Source: Gautieria morchelliformis (lineage: Eukaryota > Basidiomycota > Agaricomycetes > Gomphales > Gomphaceae). From it: a DNA stretch of 64,000 nt. Both the position numbers and the translations under genes were made by a program. The notes under the pieces were generated by a model that worked only from the letters and a program-made list of their open reading frames with translations, was not told the origin of the DNA and ran no database searches. This document shows positions 1 through 10,033 of this stretch, one piece after another. The stretch's first letter is position 1. Each line of letters opens with the position of its first letter. The stretch is taken from positions 124,001-188,000 of the forward strand of contig WHVA01000050.1 of assembly GCA_015179125.1 (NCBI GenBank), given 5' to 3'.

Positions 1-399
1 ATATTCAAATGAGGGACGAAAAAGGTGTTTTTCACCCTGCGGCCATGCTCCAGCCAGCCGGGGCCAAAGCCGAGCCGAGCCGGAGCCGGGCCTGAGCCAT
101 AAAAAAAAGCCCGAGGCATCTCAGGCCGAGCCGTGACCGGGCTTTTGATCCCAAGCCGGGCCGGGAAAACACTACCCTCACCATATCTCACCATACACGT
201 AACCTAGATCATGGCCTTTGTTAGTGACCCAGCCGCGTAGACTACGTTGATCTGGCATTAGTACGTCGGGCTATGCAGCTTACCGAGGCATCTGCAATAT
301 ACGTCGGCCTACGCAGGCTACATAGGCAGGCCTGAGTTACGTGGCCAGTAGTAGCGCCCGTCGGCCGACATATTTTTGGGCTCGGCTACCAGGTTTTCG
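1..399. repeat. GCCGAGCC-rich repeat and unassigned sequence
   Basis: Bases 50-170 are dense in GCCGAGCC, GAGCCGG and GGCCGGG words, with a short A-run inside. A similar block lies at 63555-63700 at the other end of the window. Such clustered short words are seen as subterminal repeats of hAT-like transposons, but no terminal inverted repeat or target duplication could be fixed here. Bases 170-400 hold nothing I recognise. Confidence 0.35.
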
Positions 400-1215
400 G
401 TGTGTTCCTGATGTCAGCACAGGCGTGCGCCCGTACCCGGTGCTGTCAGCGCAGCATGCGCTGGTGCACGTCGCAGTCAGCGCACTCTTGCGCTGGTACC
501 GGCACTGTCAGTGAACGCGTGCGCTGGTACACGGCGCTGTCAGCGCAGGCGTGCGCTGGTACCCGGCGCTGTCAGTGCAGGCTTGTGCTGGTACCGGCGC
601 TGTCAGCGCAGGCGTGCGCTGGTACCGGCGCTGTCAGCGCAGCGTGCGCTGGTGCACATCGCTGTCAGCACACGCTTCCGCTGTTACCGGCGCTGTCAGT
701 GCAGGCATGTGCTGGTACCCGGCGCTGTCAGCGCACGCATGTGCTTGTACCTGGCGCTGTCAGTGCACGCGTGCGCCGGTGCACGTCGCAGTCAGCACAC
801 TCTTGCGCTGGTACCGGCGCTGTCAGCACAGGCTTGCGCTGGTACCGGCACTGTCAGCGCAGACGTGCGCTGGTACTCGGCGCTGTGGCGCACGCTTGTG
901 CTGGTACGGCGCTGTTAGCGCACGCGTGCGCTGGTACCCGGTGCTGTCAGCGTATGCGTGCACTAACAGCGCCGTACCAGCGCAAGCGTGCGCTGACAGC
1001 GCCGAGTACCAGCGCACGTCTGCGCTGACAGTGCCGGTACCAGCGCAAGAGTGCGACGTGCACCAGCGCATGCATGCGCTGACAGCGCCGGTACCAGCGC
1101 ACGCGTGCGCTGACAGCGCGAGTACCAGCGCATGTCTGCGCTGACAGCGCCGGGTACCAGCGCACGCCTGCGCTGACAGCGCCGGTACCAGCGCAAGCCT
1201 GCACTGACAGTGATG
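400..1215. repeat. Palindromic GC-rich minisatellite
   Basis: About 26 units of 30-32 bp, each carrying GCTGGTACC, GGCGCTGTCAGCGC and CGTGCGCTGG words. Units run in one orientation from 400 to about 920 and in reverse complement from about 963 to 1215, with the axis near 941. Variant units recur in the same order outward from the axis on both sides: the GAGTACC variant, then GTCTGCG, then AGTGCCGG. This points to an inverted duplication of an existing array rather than two independent arrays. Each unit is itself partly palindromic. Long open frames cross the array in several phases because the unit lacks stops; they are not genes. Confidence 0.85.
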
Positions 1216-1502
1216 TAGGAGGTAAACGCGTAAGCCAGGGGCAAACCACATCACCCCGTGTCACCCCATTGTGACACAATATGCGCAGTCTCATTGTTCC
1301 AGTTGTTTATTATCCTACGTGCCCATTGTAGTTTACATTCCATTGTTCTTCTACACTATAAAGTAGGTAGCTAGAACCCCCCACTTTCCTCAGTACTTTG
1401 CACTCGAGCAAATACTGAGGTAAGACATTCGGAATATTTCTTTTATTCATCCTACTTAATACACTTGTATAGATTCGCATAGCTATAATAATTCTTACAA
1501 GT
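1216..1502. other. Spacer with a strong hairpin
   Basis: No gene is seen. It contains a near-perfect hairpin at 1388-1420 (outer stem CCTCAGTA/TACTGAGG, inner stem TTTGC/GCAAA, 6-nt loop, one unpaired base) and a smaller stem GTGTCAC/GTGACAC near 1258-1275. The tract resembles LTR or transposon leader sequence, but I found no partner copy. Confidence 0.4.
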
Positions 1503-1600
1503 GACGTGCACCAGCGCACGCTGCGCTGAGAGCGCCGGGTACCAGCGCACGCTGCGCTGAGAGCGCCGGGTACCAGCGCACGCGTGCGCTGACAGCGCCT
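1503..1600. repeat. Three further minisatellite units
   Basis: These are the same 31-bp family as at 400-1215, in the orientation of its right half (GGTACCAGCGCACG followed by GCGCTGA and AGCGCC). They abut the left end of the foldback at 1596. Related units also sit just outside its right end, at 2425-2480. Confidence 0.75.
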
Positions 1601-2432
1601 ACGGCGGTCAGTGTGCACAAATATTATCCTGACTCTGCGCCAAAGGGAAAAATTCCCGTTCACGCGGCATTGCATTTTGCGCGCACGTGCAATTAACCGC
1701 AAAGTGTTCCCACGCGCGCTGGTGCTTTCTGGCACAGTCACGTGACCTGCCCTCGTCTTAAATCATGATTTGCTAGTCTTTGAAGGCAGGGAATTTTTTT
1801 TTTTTGGCTAGTATGATGGATGGGACCCTTAATAATGATTCTAGGTAGATTTTCTGGCACTACATAAGGTTCTGATCATCATTATTTTCAACATTCGAGT
1901 CGTCAATTGGTTGTAACTGCGCAGGATGAGTCACCCTTTCCCAGGCTGTGGTGCAGTGACTCCAGAGGTCATGTGATGCGTCTACAACCACCCATGTTGT
2001 GTAAGTATTTCCCACACTGAGTTACGGTGAAAGCCAAATAGATGTCCAAACAAACACAACGTGGGAAATACTTACCCAACATGGGTGGTTGTAGATGCAT
2101 CACATGACCTCTGCAGTTCACTGTACCTCAGCTTGGGAAAGGGTGACTCATCCTGCGCAGTTACAACCGATTGACGACTTGAATGCTGAAAATAACGATG
2201 ATCAGAACCCATCCATCATACTAGCCAAAAAAAATAAAATTCCATGCCTTCAAAGGCTAGCAAACCATGATTTAAGACGAGGCCAGGTCACGTGACTGTG
2301 CCAGAAAGCACCAGCAACACTTTGTGGTGAATTGCGCATGCGTGCAAAATGCAATGCCACACGAACGGGAGTTTTTCCCTTTGGCATGGGTGCGGGATAA
2401 TATTTGTGCAAACCGACCGCCATAAGCGCCGG
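1596..2432. mobile_element. Foldback (long inverted-repeat) element
   Basis: Bases 1596-2030 and 2055-2432 are inverted copies of each other at roughly 85-90% identity. Shared landmarks are CACAAATATTATCC, TCACGTGACCT, TTAAATCATG, GGCTAGTATGATGGATGGG, ACTGCGCAGGATGAGTCACC and TACAACCACCCATGTTG, met in the same order from each end toward the middle. The left arm carries about 45 bp absent from the right arm (about 1825-1869). The ends are bordered by minisatellite units, recalling Foldback-type elements whose long inverted repeats contain short tandem repeats. No protein is encoded, so it would be non-autonomous. A palindromic duplication that never transposed is the alternative. Confidence 0.7.
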
Positions 2433-2489
2433 GTACCAGCGACACGTGCGCTGGCAGTGCCGGTACCAGTGCACCGTCTAGCGCATGGT

Positions 2490-2945
2490 CAACACAATAT
2501 TCCAATTTCTAGACAATTCCCCAACCCAGGAAATCCTCAGGAAATATTTGAGATATTGTGAATTTCCTCCTCCTAGAAACTGAATATTTACTATGATTTC
2601 CAGAGTCAGGAAATCATAGAGAAATATAAAATTTTCCCAAGATTTCCTGCCAAGATTTGCAGAATTTCCTAATATTTTCCTGTACCAAAAAACTCTGAGG
2701 AAATTTAGAATTTACTCATGATTTCTTTAGACAGGAAATCATGGTTAAACTGTCAGTTTCTGGACTCAGTTTCCTCACGATTTCCTGGACCATATTTTTT
2801 CAATTTTTATACAATTTCCTGAACTTTGGAAACCCTTGTAAAACATTAAATTTCCTCTAAATTTCCCATCCGAGGAAACTCTCAAGAAACGTGGAAATTC
2901 CATAGAATTTTCAAGGGGTTTCCTGACTTGAGAAATTTTGCCATG
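2490..2945. repeat. Clustered TTTCCT / AGGAAA motif field
   Basis: An AT-rich tract in which TTTCCT and its complement AGGAAA recur about every 20-30 bp, often followed by G and an A/T-rich spacer (for example AGGAAATC, GATTTCCTG). Spacing is irregular, so this is not a simple tandem repeat. No coding sequence is seen. It could be a decayed short-period satellite or a subterminal repeat field of a lost transposon. Confidence 0.6.
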
Positions 2946-3540
2946 CCTCCAGTGTTATGAGTCGGTGTGTCCATCTTTGTCTGTGCGCGCGGTGTTAGCG
3001 CAAACAACTGTAGTTGTGTTCCCATTCCTATCTTCTTTATGATTTTCCACTATCCTCACAATTCCTCATGCGTACGCAATCCCGCCTGCACAACTTTCTA
3101 CAGTGATGGTGGTCACGTATATAAAGAGACTGAACTAGGACAGCAGCACCCACATGTGCACACTAGACTAAAACCCCTCCGGACACTAAATCTGAACACT
3201 CCATGCACCCTTCCTCTGTGCGCCACTACTCACATTACCATGCCATTGTACTTTCTCTCCACCTCCAGGAGTCTGGCGGCGAATGCCATTGCCTGGCGCG
3301 CACGGGCCACATGCTCTGCCGGTTCCGTGGCACCTCCTGGCACGTGAGTACAACACGTCACTGCTTTCCCACACGAGCGCAGCCTGCTTATGTGTACACT
3401 GGCTTTGGAAGCGTCACTTCCTCGGGTCCATCTGCTCACCCAGCAAGGGGAAGGCTGTTGTAAATCCAAGTGACTGATCGCCGAGTCTGCATCATCCGGT
3501 AGCGGCGCATTAGTGCCAGTCCCCAACTCCTGTAGGGAGG
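2946..3540. other. No recognised feature
   Basis: Short open frames on both strands (longest about 126 codons at 2967-3347) lack recognisable domains, and their composition does not look coding. Nothing can be supported here. Confidence 0.4.
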
Positions 3541-3900
3541 ATAATCATAATGGTTATGTAATACAGCATATATGAGTATATAATATATACTATAAGAGTA
3601 TTAATAACAACATATAGGAATATATAGTAGTATTTATAAGGAGAATAATAGATGTTATTAGATGATTCTGTATATATTTAAACATCTCGAAGATATATAT
3701 ACATATGAGAGAGTATTAGACTACAAGATAGAGTAACAGATACTTGGAGAGATACTTGTAACAGATATGAGTAGGAGTATTAGTATGACTAGTTATAATG
3801 AGAGAGTATTAGACTAGCATATGGAGTAATAGTAGTTGTGTAGATATTTGTAATATATATGAATAGTTATAATGATATAGTGTATATTAAAAGTGGGTAG
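3541..3900. repeat. AT-rich imperfect tandem repeat
   Basis: Low-complexity sequence built of TATA, GAGTAT and AACAGATA words. A unit of roughly 90 bp starting GAGAGAGTATTAGACTA occurs at about 3708 and again at about 3799, with diverged fragments around. No coding capacity. Confidence 0.6.
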
Positions 3901-4757
3901 AAAAAATAAGAAGAGACGTAAAAATTGGCCTCGGCGTTCTCGTCGGCGGAGCTGCCGCTTGGGGAGGGACAAAATAAAAATTATTTATAGCCCAACAATA
4001 AGATTGGCATATACTTTTGTCCTCTTCTTTTCTATAATTTGAGAATAAAATGGGTGAAGCTACAGGTAATAAAAAGTTGTGAGCATCCGCCTAGAGGGTA
4101 TCATGGAACCATGGACACCTGGCAGGTTCGTATGCAAGATGGATTCCGTGGTGCAACAGAGAATACCCAATGTTTTTTTTTCATTGTGAGAGGAGGTACA
4201 AGGTTCATACAGCATATTTAAGAACAGTCGCGAAGATGAAAGAAGACGTGTGCTAAGGGCATCATAAGGAGGACAACACCAATGGGGAACGTGCGAAGAG
4301 GGAAGCAGGGTGCAGGGCTGGAAAGGTGGATGGCGTGGACATCAGGAACCAGGCAGTGAGAGAAGGTTGGGTAAAATACAGCACAGCACGACACAGATGG
4401 ATACACCATTGGATAAAAGAACAATGAAAAAGGGAATCATGTTGTTGAAAACATACGTACGATAGCGAGATTTACACTGGAAAACCAAGTGCGGCGAGGC
4501 AGAGGGCGGCCAGAGATAGGAATATCACAATGATCCTGGGTGTACACAAACTGAATGCGTAGTGGAACACATACCTCAACAGAAGGCAGGCGAGGACAGA
4601 GATGGTGTAAAGAAAGATGCCACCTACATGGGAAAAAAGGAGGCAATATATAAGGACGTATGCTATTATAAAACATGGCGTCAGGAGGCCATGGAAAGGA
4701 TAGAAATGAACATAATCTCAGAATGATGACGAACGTGCAGGGTAAAGCCAAGAAGGA
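3901..4757. other. No recognised feature
   Basis: Purine-rich sequence. Open frames on the minus strand (for example 4437-4760) are low-complexity and have no recognisable domain. No RNA gene or transposon end could be identified before the LTR at 4763. Confidence 0.4.
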
Positions 4758-4762
4758 CATAA

Positions 4763-5282
4763 TGTTGGGTGCATTTATGCTCCTGCACCAAAATCAAGCA
4801 TAATATATTCAATTTGTTGTATGATTTCTCAATTTCTTCTCATAATTGTTCTTGTATCATGCATCCATTTCTCTGGTTATTTTCGAAATTTTCCACTCAC
4901 TCCCTACCTCTCCATTTCGTCTTGTTATTTCTACTTTCACAAGCGGCTGCACCCAGCGGAGTCTGAAATGACTTCGACGCGCGAGCTCTTGGGCGCTAAA
5001 GGGCCGGGTAGTAGTACATGCGCAGTGAAACAGATTTCCCCCTCTCTCAGTGACAACTAAATTCACTGAGAGAGGCAAGTAAATTAGTCTAGTGTTCTTT
5101 CGATTTATTGACCTAGAAATCCTCTGTAGTGAATTGTTTTCTAGATAGTGTATAATATATTTATAGTGACAACTAAATTCACTGAGAGAGTGAATTGTTT
5201 TCTAGTCTATTCTTTTGAGCAACAAGTCCATTCCTACTGCCTATAATTCCTGTCCTCTACACATAAATAATCACATCTAACA
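4763..5282 (+). mobile_element. Solo LTR of the copia-A family
   Basis: Starts TGTTGGGTGCATTTATGCTCC and is clearly homologous to the LTRs at 40214-40700 and 44964-45451, read here on the plus strand. It keeps the family's perfect hairpin (CTCTCTCAGTGA paired with TCACTGAGAGAG, about 5040-5070) and a second partial copy of it at 5166-5189. The 3' boundary is uncertain (near CTAACA at 5282). CATAA occurs just before the LTR (4758-4762) and at 5281-5285, a possible target duplication. It is more diverged than the other two, so older. It could alternatively have served the copia fossil that begins near 5485, but the encoded proteins belong to a different family. Confidence 0.75.
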
Positions 5283-5484
5283 TAAACCATCATAATCCAT
5301 ACCAGATACTGTAAATCCTGACCAGGTTGTGTCGACAGAACCCTCCCTCCTTTCAGTTGGAGTTGGAGATCCTCTCTGTTTACAGTTAGTATTACTCAGC
5401 AACTAGTATAGATGCATAATACATGTATGACGGCGCTTCAGACACTTCTCTGATGCCGTCTAGGTTCTAAACTGCCTGTAGAGG

Positions 5485-8104
5485 TTGCTCTATGGCATGA
5501 GGACCGGTTGCAATCTATGGGTCGACTACCGTAGATACACGACCATGACCTTCTCACACGACACTCAACTCACGCAACAGATTGACGAAATGTCCGAGTT
5601 GAGAAGCCAAATCATCGCGGGGGGTCTAGCCATCAGTGACCCTCTTCACACCCTCAACGTGCTCCAATCCTTACCCACATCCTACGAGATCACACAACAA
5701 ACTATACTTGCCACCATCACTGACCTCTCGAAAATCGACTAGGTGAACATGCGGAGCTGAATACTGTCCAAAGAACTTCAACAGGGAGCTCAGCCGAACA
5801 TGAACGCCATCTGCGCGAAGTCAAATACCGGCAAGGACAAGTGCAACTATTGCGGGGGCACCGGACACTGGGAAAAAGACTGCTGGCGCAAGGCGTGCAG
5901 CTTGTCTCAACAAGAAGTGCAGTCTGAGAGAAAGAAAGGGGCCGGTGATAGAAAGGGCAAAATAAAGGTGAGAGAAAAGGAGAAAGAGAAAACGACACCC
6001 TCTGTAAGCACTGCAGTCGCAGATAACTCTCCAGGCTCATCAGATACTACACCCCTTGTAACCTCCGATGCCGCAAATGACAGCATTTGCTTCTATATCA
6101 TGAGCACGCACAGGTGGATGCTCGACTCCGGCTGCACTGATCATATAATGCATGACATAGCCAACTATCCAACATATCGAATGCTCCCGACACCGCGCAT
6201 GGTATACCTGGCTGACAAAAAGAAAGGCATACCCTATATCGGCATCAGCACAGTCATAACACGAATGAGAGTGAATGGAGTGGAGAAAAAAATCGAGCTC
6301 CAGAACGTACTTCATGCCCTGGACATCGGTGGTCAGTTCATCTCAATCCTCAAAATAGGAGAAAAGAGAATAACCGTCATTTTTGAGGGCCCAAAAGTAA
6401 ACCTCAGCAAAATTGGAGTACAGTACGCAGAAGGACAGCTCACCGGGGAACATTATTGGCTCACACACTAAGCTGCGCAACGCCATCCATCCACTCGACA
6501 CAAATGAACGTCCCTTTAGACATCCTGCACGCTTGCCTCAGTCATCTTTCTTGGTCATCCTTGAAACGGATCAATGACCAAATTGACCAAACTCATGATG
6601 CGCACTGTCAACATGTGAAGGCTGCCTGTTAGGGAAATCCACAAGGAGGAAATTCAAATCCTCGACTCACCACCGCACCCAACCCTTCGAAATAGTCCAC
6701 ATTGACCTCACAGGCCCCATGCGAATGTGCTCCATCCAGGGCCACAGCTACCATTACATGCTAGTTGATGACTACACGCGTTATAAATGGATATTTTTTC
6801 TGCAAGTGAAGGCTGACGCCTTTGACTGCTTCAAGAAATACCACGCGCTCATCTCCATGCACTACAAAGGTATGCTCTGAGCCATACACTTGGATTATGG
6901 GGGGGAATTCCTATCAACGGAATTCATCCAGTACATCGAAGAGAACAGAATAAAGCACGAACTTACCGCGCCACACACACCACAACAGAAAGGCGTCGCT
7001 GAGAGAGCAAACTGAATGATCGCAGAAGCCGTGCACACCATGCTACAAAGTGCCAGCATGTCTTACAGATTCTGGGAGAGCGCTGTCACCACAGCTGCAC
7101 ATGTAAGAAATCACACTCCCTCACACACAAATAATTATATCTCTCCACATGAACAACTCCTTGGATGCACACCCGACCTCAGTTATCTCCGAACATTCGG
7201 ATGCCTCGCCTATGCGCACACCACAACTCAGCGCACCAAATTTGACCCAAAGTCAAAAAAAAAAATTTTCATAGGATATGATGGATCCACTAAGGGGTAC
7301 AAGCTATGGGACCCATCCACACACAAAAGCCTAATATCCACTGATGTTGTATTTGAGGAAAATGGTCATCCTCTCCATGCCCCGACCATCCCAATCACAC
7401 AGCTGAACCCTAGCCCTTCGCAGCCCATGCAACTGACACCCGAGCTAGTCGAATTAGCACCACCAGAGAGTGACAATGAAGACATTGAGAATCACGCACC
7501 AGCACATGGTCCACCGCCACCTCCAGGACCACCTGTCCCAGGCCACGTCCCACAACTGGCTCCACTATGCCTACCAGCACCCCAAGCACCTCCGCAAAGA
7601 TCCCCACGCATCGTCGGGAGGTCCCTCTGCCGCGATCCAATGAATGCTAGTCCAGACAGGGCCCAGCATTGGGTACCCGCAGTATGGACAAACGCGATCA
7701 CGGCATTCCTAGCTGCCACTGATATGACACCCAACATCGTACCAGAACATGATGTCCTCCGCAGGGGCAGAGTTCTGGCATCAAGCAATGACAGAAGAAA
7801 TAAAATGCCTACTGGACAACGGGACTTGGGAGCTGACTGACCTACCAGAGGGCAGACGCACAGTCAAATGCAGATGGGTGTACCTAACGAAGCGCGACAC
7901 CCAAGGAGAAATCACCTGATACCAGGCTCGACTCATCGCCGAAGGTTTCCTGAAAACCATGGGCATTGACTACGAAGAAACCTTTGCACCAGTTGCAAGG
8001 CTCGACTCTCTGAGGCTGCTGCTAGCGCTTGCAGCAAGATTCGACCTAGAAGTACACCAGATCGACATAAAATCAGCCTACCTCAACGGCAACCTGGATG
8101 AGGA
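5485..8104 (+). mobile_element. Copia-B fossil, 5' part
   Basis: A Ty1/copia retrotransposon fossil on the plus strand. Visible parts in order: a gag segment (about 5.5-5.75 kb), a CCHC zinc knuckle (CNYCGGTGHWEKDC, about 5.84 kb) and protease region with the LDSGCTDH motif (about 6.1 kb), an integrase core (about 6.7-7.3 kb), and the start of the reverse transcriptase (7.8-8.1 kb, with the copia VHQIDIKSAYLNG motif). The order PR-INT-RT is diagnostic of Ty1/copia. The coding region carries several breaks (about half a dozen) and is interrupted at 8104 by the LINE; the remainder resumes at 19570. No LTR pair could be assigned, so age is judged only as old. Confidence 0.85.
8091..8104. repeat. 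Target-site duplication of the LINE, left copy
   Basis: AACCTGGATGAGGA here is repeated at 19556-19569 directly after the poly(A) tract. The first two A's are ambiguous because they merge with the tail. It lies inside the copia-B reverse transcriptase and marks the LINE insertion point. Confidence 0.88.
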
Positions 8105-8109
8105 GAGCA

Positions 8110-9990
8110 CCTGTTACGCACATCTCTGTAGTGCAGGTGTGCCATGTGTTCTGGGTCGTCTCTATGCACGTAAGACCTCCTGCCCGCTTGTCTTACAGCC
8201 TTCCTTTTTTGGGAGAGGTCCCTAGACCACCATCGCTTCATGAATGGCGAGGGTTTCATTATGGGCACCATCTCAGCTGTTACCCCTGTTATTGTTGAAA
8301 GTACTAAAGAAAACAATATTAACATATAAAATTACCTACACAACCCCATATCACGGCCAATACTCCGATAACTCCTCTCTCAGGATATATGCACTACGGC
8401 ACCAGTACCCGAGACTTCCGGATCATCATATACCCACCCAAATCTACCCGATCACACCACCTGACTTTCCCGACGCCACAGGGACACGTATCACGTGTTA
8501 CCACGACTCACAACACCCGAAACGCCATCCAAGAACACCGAGCCCATTCCGAATCATGAGCTTTCCATCAGTCACGTGACCCAATCAAGGGACGCGACAC
8601 GTCGAGCCGACCCTGCCCATACCCAGACTATGCCCCCTATCCTTCAAAAAACTCCCGTTCCCGCATCCTATTTTACACTCCATCTCCAAGCCCAACCTAT
8701 TCAACAGATGTCGTCTCCCCTATCGTTATATGTGCGCCGCTCGTCCCATTCCACCATCCCCTTAGTATCACATCACCAATCCCTTGACCGCCAAGCGCCA
8801 CTAGTAACAAATAAATACGTGACTCCATGTACAATAATATAGCAGCGAAATAGCACCACATTTCACCCCACTCTCAGTAGTAGAACTTCTAGTCGGCACT
8901 GAAATCATAAGACACGCATACTTATTGTGCGCGCTGATATACCTGTCTACTCCAAAATCTCACTCGATTTATCTCACAACCAAGAGATTAAATCAATTGT
9001 TCACGATATCATTCCTAGCATATAACTACAGTTATGTGGTCAGTGATTGCTCTAAGGTTGTGATAAAAACGCTGCTCATCTATGGGGGTCGGCGCCAGTA
9101 TGGCCTCTCTGAGCCTTCCTTCCAGTCTCCCGCCGAACTCCTTCCAGTCTACCAGTCTGTAGTTTCTTCTCTCTGGTGGGTCGGCCTCCGTGATTGCTAC
9201 TTCGAGGGTGGTGTCGATCGGGTAGTGATCGGCTTTGGTGGGTTGCTCTTCTGGCACTGTGTAGCAATGTATTAGTCATTCGATCAGTTCAGAGGATATG
9301 AAGACATTATCGGTGGGCGTATTGTTTCCCATTGACATGGCTCTGAGTGTCGGGATGTCTTTTGGGACCGCCATCTGTAGGTCCCATTCCACTGTCAGGT
9401 CGATTAGTTGTTGAGCGTCGTCGAGGTTGCTCCTCGTGAAGAGCTGATTGTTTCACTCTTTGTCCCACTGCGGATGGTGCCGGTTGAAGTCCCCGACCCA
9501 TATCATGCCCAGATCCTCTTCCCCCGTCCCCCTTTCGCTGTGCTGCCTCTGTATGAAGGCATTCATCGCGTGCAGGCTGTCGGAGTTCCTGCAGTTGCAA
9601 TATATATTGACGATGAGTATGAATCTGGTATCCATTTTGATCCTAATGGCCGTGGCATCCGGCGTTCCCACATCGGTTGCAGCCCATGAGTCTGTGGCGA
9701 TTTTCTTGCTGACCAGAATCATTGTTCTCGTTTTCTTCTGTCTGTCTATGTAGTGCAACTTGGGATAGACCGTGTACCAGTGGGAAGGCACTCTAGCGTT
9801 TCTGAGGAAGTCCAAATAGGGCTCTTGTATAGCGACGATATCGTATTTGTCGGGTGTAGCGGCGGATAGCATGTCTGCGGTAACTGTGAGGGATTTGTTC
9901 GTGTTCTGTTGTCTGATCTGTAGCCGTTTTATTGTGTCTTTGATTTCACTCAGCTAGTCTGGGCGTCCTGGGGGTGGCTATTGGTATCAT
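8110..9990 (-). pseudogene. LINE ORF2, endonuclease and linker (inverted segment)
   Basis: Apurinic-type endonuclease domain of the LINE. Motifs seen reading down from about 9870 are IVAIQEPYLD (catalytic E), a VNIYCNCRN strand, WVGDFNRHHPQWD (catalytic D/N) and, after a frame change near 9450, ADHYPID (catalytic D/H pair, about 9230). The linker after the endonuclease (PSPFMKRWW near 8240, then HYRDVRNR near 8115) continues on the far side of the solo LTR at 8293-9030 and ends where the element inverts. The endonuclease would nick the target to prime reverse transcription. It is broken by at least one frameshift and by the LTR insertion. Confidence 0.82.
8293..9030 (+). mobile_element. Solo LTR (copia-D family relative)
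   Basis: A 738-bp sequence beginning TGTTGAAAGTACTAAAG and ending TAACTACA, flanked by the 5-bp target duplication GTTAT (8288-8292 and 9031-9035). It sits inside the inverted part of the LINE, whose endonuclease-RT linker reads on across it. Its start and scattered blocks (for example GATCAAGGGACGCGA-like words near 8590) resemble the complement of the LTR at 12804-13564, so it belongs to a related, diverged copia family. No internal region remains, as after LTR-LTR recombination. It is younger than the LINE. Confidence 0.82.
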
Positions 9991-10033
9991 CCTTCTGGTC
10001 TCCTCTTGGCTCGTACTTGTCTAGTGTTGTCTG

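Noticed and set aside
402-1294. Several long overlapping open frames of alanine/cysteine-rich repeats on both strands
   Set aside because: They exist in many phases because the 31-bp unit contains no stops. Equal coding potential on both strands and no start context argue against a gene.
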